A stretch of DNA of 7,150 bases from Clostridia bacterium. Lineage in GTDB: Bacteria; Bacillota_A; Clostridia; Oscillospirales; CAG-272. The stretch is from assembly GCA_017462445.1 (NCBI GenBank), contig JAFTRB010000069.1:1-7150 (forward strand). The letters are read 5' to 3'. Position numbers and translations under genes: made by a program. The notes under the pieces are model-generated. The model saw only the letters and a list, made by a program, of their open reading frames with translations. It was not told where the DNA came from and did not search any database. This document shows, piece by piece, positions 1 to 4,613 of the stretch. How positions within the stretch are numbered: position 1 is the stretch's first letter; every line of letters starts with the position of its first letter.

Positions 1-137
1 CCGATTGCAACCGACAGGCGTATATAAATACGTCGGAGGGCGCAAGCGACGATAGAAAAAGAGCATAAAAAAGAAGAAATTCGTAGAATTTCAACCTTAG
101 AAAACTAATAATAAGAAAATTAAAAATATAAAATTTT
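1..137. other. Left-edge noncoding stretch with dyad symmetry
   Basis: I find no gene here that I can support. Two forward frames are open from the left edge and stop at about 54 (TAG) and 68 (TAA), so the last residues of a rightward gene could be present, but neither tail is recognisable. Positions 11-50 are rich in short inverted repeats: CGTAT (19-23) pairs with ATACG (28-32), CCGA (11-14) with TCGG (33-36), and a GC-GCAA-GC mini-hairpin lies at 40-47. A small perfect palindrome, GAAATTC-GTA-GAATTTC, lies at 76-92. The rest is A-rich. It could be a gene end, a 3' untranslated region or an intergenic repeat. Confidence 0.3.
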
Positions 138-177
138 GAGCGAAGATGCCGCTTTTTTCGACATCTTCGCTCTTTTT
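138..177 (+). terminator. Rho-independent terminator of a gene left of the window
   Basis: An 11-bp perfect stem (GAGCGAAGATG at 138-148 with its complement at 162-172) encloses a 13-nt loop and runs directly into TTTTT at 173-177. The U tract is on the rightward transcript, so it ends a rightward unit entering from the left. Read leftward, the stem is followed by AAAATTTT, so it would be a poor terminator for the AEC gene at 214-1242, although it could still protect that mRNA's 3' end. Confidence 0.7.
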
Positions 178-213
178 CGGTTATGCCTAAATGAAGCAGC
201 CCCAACGGTTGGA

Positions 214-1242
214 TTATCCGGGATAAAGCATAAGAATGAGTGGCATTGTCAGAATCGAGAGCAGTGTTGAAGCCACAACGAGGCGCGAAACATACTTGGC
301 GTCACAGCCGTATTTCTCGGCGAACATTGTCGCGCTGGAGGCGGCAGGAGCTGCTGCCATTATCAGGGTTACTCTCGCCACATCGGGGCTGATTGTGATG
401 CCGATAAGAGGGCAGAGAAGAATAATTCCCAGTACGGCCAAGGGGAGGACCAGGTGGCGCAGGGCGAGGAAGATATACATATAGATATCGTTGAAGAAGC
501 CCTCGAGATTTATCTCGGCAACCCTGAGGCCGATAACCGTCATGGAGAGGGGAGCGACCAGGTTTTTCAGCATTTCAAGCGAATCGGAGATCAGGGACAT
601 TCCGTTTCCCTCGAGCAGCGGGACATTCACTCCCAAGGCGAGGAGAACAAGACCTATGACCGAGGCAAGGGTGACTGGGTGGATAAGCACCTTCAAGAGG
701 GCGTTTTCCTTCTTGATATGCTTATGGGCGCTGATCAGGGCATCGGTCATATCCGAGTCGCCGTCGCCGTCCATATCCTCGCCTTCCTGCCGTGTGCAGA
801 AATGAACACCCAGAGTCCAGAGAAAGAGATTGAAGGAAATGTTGTAGACCGAGGCGTAGATGGCAGCCTCCGTACCCATAATTGCTATTATCAGGGGGAT
901 ACCCATAAATGCCGCGTTGGAGAACACGGTTGCAAATTTCAGCATACGTCCGCGGGATTCGGGGGCTTTTTTGAATACGGGAATGGCTACGACCGCAAAT
1001 ATAATGTGTACAAGAAGCGACAGTATAAGCACGGCAACAACGTTCTGCCATATGTCGACAAGCCTTGATGAGCAATCGAGATAGGCATAGACTATCAGGC
1101 AGGGCTGGGCAATATAGAGTATGAGGTTGGACAGCCCCTTGCCAAAATCATCGCCACAGAGGTGGCATTTCTTCAGGATGATGCCCGGCACCATCATAAT
1201 GAACAGGGATGCTACATTGAGTATAAGATCGAGGATTTCCAT
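214..1242 (-). CDS. AEC-family (auxin efflux carrier type) membrane transporter
   Basis: This encodes a 342-residue, roughly ten-helix integral membrane carrier. The AEC (auxin efflux carrier) family usually exports or exchanges small organic anions such as malate; the substrate here cannot be read from sequence. Family marks are an N-terminal helix ending in a PGIILKK turn (residues 19-25), the FSNAAFMGIPLI segment (107-118) and the AAAPAASSATMFAEKYG segment (296-312), the two conserved broken-helix regions. Hydrophobic segments cover about 5-24, 36-55, 65-90, 105-122, 127-147, 186-205, 228-245, 252-281, 288-306 and 320-340. The central loop (151-180) is strongly acidic and contains an EF-hand-like Asp pattern. 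I start at 1242, where AAAGGTG (1247-1253) gives a ribosome site 4 nt upstream. An in-frame ATG at 1284 would add 14 residues but lacks a good site. It diverges from the gene at 1415 and looks monocistronic. Confidence 0.9.
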   Translation of the reverse strand: MEILDLILNVASLFIMMVPGIILKKCHLCGDDFGKGLSNLILYIAQPCLIVYAYLDCSSRLVDIWQNVVAVLILSLLVHIIFAVVAIPVFKKAPESRGRMLKFATVFSNAAFMGIPLIIAIMGTEAAIYASVYNISFNLFLWTLGVHFCTRQEGEDMDGDGDSDMTDALISAHKHIKKENALLKVLIHPVTLASVIGLVLLALGVNVPLLEGNGMSLISDSLEMLKNLVAPLSMTVIGLRVAEINLEGFFNDIYMYIFLALRHLVLPLAVLGIILLCPLIGITISPDVARVTLIMAAAPAASSATMFAEKYGCDAKYVSRLVVASTLLSILTMPLILMLYPG

Positions 1243-1277
1243 CAGACACCTTTTTGTTTTCAGAATTAATAGGACAA

Positions 1278-1293
1278 TACACACCGTGGTGTA
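1278..1293. promoter_or_regulatory. Short palindrome in AEC gene leader
   Basis: TACAC (1278-1282) and GTGTA (1289-1293) form a 5-bp inverted repeat around a 6-nt centre, and ACACC/GGTGT (1281-1285 and 1288-1292) form an alternative one. It sits roughly 10-25 nt downstream of the predicted start of the AEC transcript, where a repressor or an RNA hairpin could act. It is short enough to be chance. Confidence 0.25.
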
Positions 1294-1310
1294 AGTTAAT
1301 TAGCAACTAA

Positions 1311-1339
1311 ATTGTATCACACAAGCAAAAATCTGTCAA
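1311..1339 (-). promoter_or_regulatory. Sigma-A-type promoter of the AEC gene
   Basis: On the minus strand TTGACA (1334-1339) is followed after exactly 17 bp by TACAAT (1311-1316), with TGTG at 1318-1321 forming a TGTGn extension. Transcription would start near 1304, leaving a leader of about 60 nt before the ATG at 1242. Confidence 0.85.
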
Positions 1340-1358
1340 TATTTTTTGCGTATCTATC

Positions 1359-1387
1359 TTTACAAATTCATAAATTTGTGCTAAAAT
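1359..1387 (+). promoter_or_regulatory. Extended -10 promoter of the small acidic protein gene
   Basis: TTTACA (1359-1364), a 17-bp spacer, then TAAAAT (1382-1387), with TGTGC immediately before the -10. The start would be near 1394, giving a leader of about 20 nt. The whole spacer is occupied by a palindrome listed separately. Confidence 0.8.
1362..1379. promoter_or_regulatory. Candidate operator inside promoter spacer
   Basis: A perfect 7-bp inverted repeat, ACAAATT-CATA-AATTTGT, begins inside the -35 and ends three bases before the -10 of the rightward promoter. A dimeric repressor bound here would block RNA polymerase. It is also about 23 bp from the -35 of the divergent AEC promoter, so it could affect both. 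Which protein binds is not visible. Confidence 0.5.
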
Positions 1388-1414
1388 CAATATACTTCCA
1401 AAGAGGAGAATGCT

Positions 1415-1720
1415 ATGGCTACTATTAAATTCAAGTATGTTTATGAGTTCTACAATTTTGGTGAGCTTATGCTGGATGACATTATTGAGGAGGAGTTCGA
1501 GGTAAGCGCGGGCTGTCGCTTTAAGCTGCACCAGCAGGAGGACGGCAGCTTTCTTGTGTCGAGCCTCAGCGCGTCTCAGTGCGTTTTAACCTTCCCCAAT
1601 AAGGATAATATGGTACTCACTCCCGGCGTCGCCGAGGAGCTGAGCTATGATGAATATTATAGCGAGATGGGCGACGATAACCACAATGTTTATATAGGCA
1701 CCGTTACCTTCGAGCCTTAA
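1415..1720 (+). CDS. Small acidic protein of unknown function
   Basis: I do not recognise this 101-residue protein. Gene reality is supported by an extended -10 promoter, an AGAGGAG ribosome site at 1401-1407 suitably spaced from the ATG, and a strong terminator 12 bp after the stop. It has no signal peptide or membrane segment, so it should be cytoplasmic. It is very acidic (about 19 Asp/Glu against 5 Lys/Arg) and rich in Tyr and Phe. Alternating hydrophobic stretches (1-13, 27-39, 44-60, 92-99) suggest a mostly beta fold; an acidic Tyr-rich segment (74-90) is probably a loop. Two cysteines (34, 56) are not in a metal-binding pattern. Neighbours give no clue because it forms its own unit, divergent from the AEC carrier. 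The candidate operator in its promoter suggests regulated expression. Confidence 0.8.
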   Translation: MATIKFKYVYEFYNFGELMLDDIIEEEFEVSAGCRFKLHQQEDGSFLVSSLSASQCVLTFPNKDNMVLTPGVAEELSYDEYYSEMGDDNHNVYIGTVTFEP

Positions 1721-1731
1721 TTGTTTTTCTT

Positions 1732-1766
1732 AAAAATCCCGAGAAACTCGGGATTTTTTGTTTTTT
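1732..1766 (+). terminator. Rho-independent terminator after small acidic protein gene
   Basis: A 12-bp perfect stem (AAAAATCCCGAG at 1732-1743 with its complement at 1747-1758) is closed by an AAA loop and followed by a T-rich tail to 1766. Its left arm is A-rich, so it could also work leftward, but no leftward gene lies to its right nearby. It insulates the Fur operon from the upstream gene. Confidence 0.9.
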
Positions 1767-1769
1767 CTA

Positions 1770-1798
1770 TTGACAAAAGCTTTTTTATATAGTATATT
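1770..1798 (+). promoter_or_regulatory. Sigma-A-type promoter of the Fur-transporter operon
   Basis: TTGACA (1770-1775), a 17-bp spacer and TATATT (1793-1798) predict a start near 1805. This is close to consensus, so the operon should be strongly transcribed unless repressed, which fits the adjacent palindrome. Confidence 0.85.
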
Positions 1799-1808
1799 AT
1801 ATCAGTAT

Positions 1809-1825
1809 TTGAGACTAATTCTCAA
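1809..1825. promoter_or_regulatory. Fur-box-like operator
   Basis: TTGAGA-CTAAT-TCTCAA is a perfect 6-bp inverted repeat. Read as the 7-1-7 arrangement typical of Fur-family boxes it is TGAGACT-A-ATTCTCA with a single mismatch, close to the known TGATAATNATTATCA type. It begins about 11 bp after the -10, covers the likely transcription start region, and lies just ahead of a Fur-family gene, so autoregulation is the natural reading. Binding by this particular regulator is inference. Confidence 0.65.
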
Positions 1826-1839
1826 TTTTGCGAGGTAAT

Positions 1840-2286
1840 ATGGCATATAAAACAGGAAAAAAAGAGGAAATAATAAATCTTCTGAAGTCGCGCGCTGACG
1901 AGTCTATGTCGCTTGAGGAAATATGTCGTGAGCTGCTCGAGGAGGGAAAGGGCAGAAGCACGGTATACAGGCTTGTTTCAGGGCTTGTGGAATGCGGGCT
2001 TCTTCGCCGTATAAGCGACGGAAAAACGCGACATATAACATATCAGTATGTCGGGGACGAGCATTGCAAGCACCATCTGCACCTTAAATGCAGGGAGTGC
2101 GGCAGGCTCATACATCTCGACGAGGGAATAAGCGACGGAATAAAGGACGCAATTGTGAGAATTGGCGGCTTTGAGCTTGACGAGGGCGAGATGCTGCTTG
2201 GTAAATGCGGCGAGTGTCAGACGGCGGGGTGCGATTCGCATAGCGGCGCAAGCGAAAGAAGGAGCAAGGAGGGGACAAATGAATAG
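1840..2286 (+). CDS. Fur-family metal-dependent transcriptional repressor
   Basis: This is a 148-residue Fur-family regulator (Fur, Zur, PerR, Mur). The N-terminal winged helix spans about 5-70, with a recognition segment GRSTVYRLVSGLVECGLLRR (38-57). The dimerisation half carries the His-rich cluster HCKHHLHLKC (75-84), a CRECG pair (Cys84, Cys87) and a second GKCGEC pair (Cys123, Cys126); the four cysteines match the structural zinc site. The His usually found early in the DNA-binding domain of Fur and PerR is not evident in MSLEEICREL (23-32). The tail (127-148) is polar and variable, with Cys131 and His134. I start at ATG 1840, with GAGG at 1832-1835; an in-frame TTG at 1828 is less likely because it would place that ribosome site inside the gene. 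The gene overlaps the transporter by 8 bp. The metal sensed (zinc, manganese or iron) cannot be fixed, though the HCKHHLHLKC style resembles clostridial Zur-like proteins. Confidence 0.9.
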   Translation: MAYKTGKKEEIINLLKSRADESMSLEEICRELLEEGKGRSTVYRLVSGLVECGLLRRISDGKTRHITYQYVGDEHCKHHLHLKCRECGRLIHLDEGISDGIKDAIVRIGGFELDEGEMLLGKCGECQTAGCDSHSGASERRSKEGTNE

Positions 2287-3241
2287 AATAGCATTTTCCT
2301 TTCTGCTTCACGCAGGCGAGGGGCACGAGTCACATTCCTTTATCGGCGAATTTCTCCATAAGCATCTGGGCGGCTTTGGCTTATTCCTTGAGGAGGTCGT
2401 GCTTCACGGAATACTGGATACATTAAAGCTGGTTATATTCCTTTTCCTTGCCTATCTTTTGATGGAGTTCATCGAGCATAAGGCCTCCGACAGCACGCGC
2501 TCTCTTATGCAAAGGGCAGGCTCCTTTGGCCCGCTTCTCGGAGGAGCGCTGGGCGGAGTTCCGCAGTGCGGATTTTCTGCTGTCGCCTCAAATCTTTACA
2601 CGGGTAGGGTGATAACCCTTGGAACTCTGCTTGCGGTGTTCCTGTCCACCTCCGACGAGATGCTCCCGATCATGCTTGCCGGCGAGGTGAACATTGGCAA
2701 GGCAATGCTAATAGTTGTTTACAAAATTATTGTCGGCGTTTTGGTAGGCCTTGGCGCGGATCTGGTTCTTAAGCTCCTTCATGTCAAGCGGGAGGAGATA
2801 GATATCGACGAGATATGCGAAAACGATGACTGCCACTGTGAGAGGGGAATATTTATGTCGGCTCTCCATCACACGCTGACGGTGTCCCTTTTCATTCTTG
2901 CCGTTACACTGGGTATTAATTCTCTCGTGTTCTTCATCGGCGAGGAGGGGCTTGGCGCAATAATGATAGATATTCCAATTCTATCCCATCTGATATGCGC
3001 CCTGATTGGTCTTATACCCAACTGCGCGTCCTCGGTTGCCCTGACACAACTGGCTGTCAGCGGAATAATCAGCACAGGCTCGATGATCTCCGGGCTTCTG
3101 TCCGGCTCGGGCGTAGGACTTCTGGTGCTATTCCGTATGAACAAGCGCCCGCGCGAGAATTTTGTTATTCTCGGAATTCTTGTGTTAGTCGGCGTTGTGT
3201 TTGGCGCAGTAGCCGAACTTATTCCTTTCCTTGCGCTATAG
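2279..3241 (+). CDS. ArsP_2/DUF2899-type 10-TM heavy-metal (putative manganese) transporter
   Basis: This 320-residue polytopic membrane protein resembles the ArsP_2 family (formerly DUF2899), described as a putative 10-TM heavy-metal exporter and also annotated as an arsenic efflux or putative manganese transporter. Two halves repeat each other at a 152-residue offset: VPQCGFSAVASNL (94-106) matches IPNCASSVALTQL (246-258), preserving Pro95/247, Cys97/249, Ser100/252 and Gly115/267. Possible metal ligands include a His-rich N terminus (His11, 16, 19, 27, 29) and a central acidic loop with CENDDCHC (180-187) next to His197 and His198. The N-terminal region may be amphipathic rather than a signal peptide. 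I start at ATG 2279, where AAGGAGG (2266-2272) lies 6 nt upstream; longer in-frame starts would run inside the fur gene. The 8-bp overlap with the Fur-like gene implies translational coupling and shared control. Family assignment rests on recalled motifs; substrate and direction are not shown by the sequence. Confidence 0.8.
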   Translation: MNRIAFSFLLHAGEGHESHSFIGEFLHKHLGGFGLFLEEVVLHGILDTLKLVIFLFLAYLLMEFIEHKASDSTRSLMQRAGSFGPLLGGALGGVPQCGFSAVASNLYTGRVITLGTLLAVFLSTSDEMLPIMLAGEVNIGKAMLIVVYKIIVGVLVGLGADLVLKLLHVKREEIDIDEICENDDCHCERGIFMSALHHTLTVSLFILAVTLGINSLVFFIGEEGLGAIMIDIPILSHLICALIGLIPNCASSVALTQLAVSGIISTGSMISGLLSGSGVGLLVLFRMNKRPRENFVILGILVLVGVVFGAVAELIPFLAL

Positions 3242-3274
3242 TCAATATTGTTCTAATTTTAGTCAAAATAATTA

Positions 3275-3303
3275 TTGAAAATAAGGACGCGCTTTGGTAC
3301 AAT
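3275..3303 (+). promoter_or_regulatory. Extended -10 promoter of the Gfo/Idh/MocA gene
   Basis: TTGAAA (3275-3280), a 17-bp spacer and TACAAT (3298-3303), with TGG directly before the -10. Predicted start near 3310 and a leader of about 26 nt. I see no terminator between the metal transporter stop and this promoter, so some read-through from the Fur operon is possible. Confidence 0.8.
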
Positions 3304-3335
3304 TAAGGCAAATACATCCTGATACGGAGGTTTTT

Positions 3336-4382
3336 ATGAAGCTTAAGCTTGCTATTGTTGGTTATGGCGGTCAGGGAGCCTGGCACGCAGATTGGGCAGA
3401 GAAGAGTGATGTTGTTTCTCTTGCCGGAATATATGATATAAGAGAGATTCGTTGTGATGCGGCTCGCGCAAAGGGCATCAAGGTCTATCCCTCGCTGGAG
3501 GCGCTTGTCAGCGACCCGGAGGTTGATATCGTGCTTTGCGCAACACCCAACGATGTACATAAGGATATCGTTATAGCCGCTCTCAGGGCGGGCAAGCACA
3601 CTGTATGCGAGAAGCCGGTTGCGCTTTCGGTTGCGGATTTTGACGAGATGGTTGCCACTGCCGAGGAATGCGGTGTCAGGTTCACCGTTCACCAGAACCG
3701 CCGCTGGGATGTGGACTTCCTTGCTATCAAGGGGCTTATCGAGTCGGGAGAGATTGGCGAGACTATAAATATAGAATCCCGTGTACACGGCTCTCGCGGA
3801 ATTCCCTCGGATTGGCGCTGTCACAAGCCCTATGGCGGCGGAATGGTGCTTGACTGGGGTGTTCATCTTATCGACCAGATGCTTCAGCTTATACCCGAGA
3901 AGATCACGAGCGTGTATTGCGAGCTTAATAACATTACCACCGATGAGGTTGATGACGGCTTCCACCTTCACCTGACCTTTGAGAGCGGCAAGCGTGCCTC
4001 GGTGGAGGTTGGTACCTACAACTTCCTCCCTCTTCCCAGGTTTTATATGCAGGCAAAGAGCGGAACAGCCCTCATTGAGGACTGGCAGAAGAAGTGCAGG
4101 GTAAACAGGCTGAAGGCCTGGTGCGAGAAGGAGGTCCTGCCTGTGCAGACCGCGGCGGGTATTACCAAGACTATGGCGCCAAGGGACGAGCTGACCATCG
4201 ACTCCTACGAGATAGAGCGTCCTACCTCCTGCGTGCATGACTTCTACCGCAATTTCGTTTCAGCCATTCGCGGTGAGAGCGAGCAGCTGATCAAGGCGAG
4301 CGAGGTTCGCCGTGTACTCCTTGTTATGGAGGCCTGCTTCAAGTCCGGCGAGAGCGGCGAGGCAATAAAGGTGAGCATCTGA
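3336..4382 (+). CDS. Gfo/Idh/MocA-family NAD(P)-dependent oxidoreductase
   Basis: This 348-residue protein is a cytoplasmic dehydrogenase of the Gfo/Idh/MocA family, which oxidises or reduces sugars, inositols or related polyols with a nicotinamide cofactor. The N-terminal Rossmann fold has AIVGYGGQG (6-14), with Asp34 after the second strand, where the cofactor ribose is usually held. CATPNDVHKDI (68-78) and the family lysine motif CEKP (91-94) follow. The C-terminal alpha/beta domain carries QNRRWD (120-125) and GGGMVLDWGVHLID (167-180), with Asp173, His177 and Asp180 in the usual catalytic and substrate positions. Length is typical. I use ATG 3336, with GGAGG (3326-3330) 5 nt upstream; the longer in-frame start at 3294 would lie upstream of the predicted transcription start. 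With its own promoter and terminator, and no sugar transporter or kinase beside it, the substrate cannot be inferred. Confidence 0.92.
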   Translation: MKLKLAIVGYGGQGAWHADWAEKSDVVSLAGIYDIREIRCDAARAKGIKVYPSLEALVSDPEVDIVLCATPNDVHKDIVIAALRAGKHTVCEKPVALSVADFDEMVATAEECGVRFTVHQNRRWDVDFLAIKGLIESGEIGETINIESRVHGSRGIPSDWRCHKPYGGGMVLDWGVHLIDQMLQLIPEKITSVYCELNNITTDEVDDGFHLHLTFESGKRASVEVGTYNFLPLPRFYMQAKSGTALIEDWQKKCRVNRLKAWCEKEVLPVQTAAGITKTMAPRDELTIDSYEIERPTSCVHDFYRNFVSAIRGESEQLIKASEVRRVLLVMEACFKSGESGEAIKVSI

Positions 4383-4435
4383 TTTCCCTTTAAGCCGTTG
4401 TCCGGCGTTTACTCGCAGAGATAACCTGATAAATC

Positions 4436-4477
4436 AAGCGGAGACACTCTTGCGCAGTGCCTCCGCTTTTATTTTTT
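4436..4477 (+). terminator. Rho-independent terminator after the oxidoreductase
   Basis: AAGCGGAG (4436-4443) pairs with CTCCGCTT (4461-4468 region). After an A-C mismatch, CACT (4445-4448) pairs with AGTG (4456-4459) around a 7-nt loop. A T-rich tail runs to about 4477. It lies 53 bp after the stop; nothing else is visible between 4383 and 4435. Confidence 0.85.
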
Positions 4478-4517
4478 CGTGTAATAAAAATAAATCTTTT
4501 ATTGTATAATAGATGTG

Positions 4518-4546
4518 TATATTTTTTAATAATTATGTGCTACAAT
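4518..4546 (+). promoter_or_regulatory. Probable extended -10 promoter of the serine hydrolase gene
   Basis: TACAAT (4541-4546) preceded by TGTGC gives a good extended -10; the -35 position at 17 bp (4518-4523, TATATT) is weak, as is tolerated with an extended -10. The leader would be about 60 nt. Competing but weaker candidates are a perfect TATAAT at 4505-4510 without a good -35, and TTTACT (4567-4572) with TATAAA (4589-4594), which would leave only a very short leader. Confidence 0.55.
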
Positions 4547-4553
4547 TATTGTA
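4541..4553. promoter_or_regulatory. Palindrome over the -10 of the serine hydrolase promoter
   Basis: TACAAT-T-ATTGTA is a perfect 6-1-6 palindrome whose left half is the predicted -10 itself. A repressor site here would occlude the promoter. The right half also presents a -10-like TACAAT on the other strand, so the symmetry may reflect AT-rich promoter sequence only. Confidence 0.35.
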
Positions 4554-4613
4554 ACAGGATTCTGGCTTTACTGTAATTAATTCTTTTTTATAAAGCTTCG
4601 GGGAGGAGAGAGT

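Noticed and set aside
1..68. C-terminal tail of a rightward gene entering from the left
   Set aside because: Two frames are open, both with only about 17-21 unrecognisable codons, so neither can be chosen, although the terminator at 138-177 fits such a gene.
454..1068. Rightward open frame opposite the AEC carrier (204 codons)
   Set aside because: It is low-complexity and hydrophilic, antisense to conserved transporter motifs, and has no ribosome site.
1243..1304. Riboswitch in the AEC gene leader
   Set aside because: The roughly 60-nt leader has no terminator-antiterminator pair or known riboswitch core, only a short palindrome.
1307..1531. Leftward small open frame across the divergent promoters
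   Set aside because: It covers both predicted promoters and is antisense to the small acidic protein gene; it has no credible start signals.
1805..1839. Mn-type (yybP-ykoY) riboswitch before the metal operon
   Set aside because: Only about 35 nt lie between the predicted start and the ATG, too short for that RNA; control is better explained by the Fur-box-like palindrome.
2162..2278. N-terminal extension of the metal transporter
   Set aside because: The in-frame extension lies within the Fur-like gene and shows no transporter character; the AAGGAGG site fixes the start at 2279.
3303..4238. Long open frame on the minus strand opposite the oxidoreductase (311 codons)
   Set aside because: It lies wholly antisense to a well-supported Gfo/Idh/MocA gene, has no ribosome site or recognisable motif, and its openness follows from the codon bias of the real gene.
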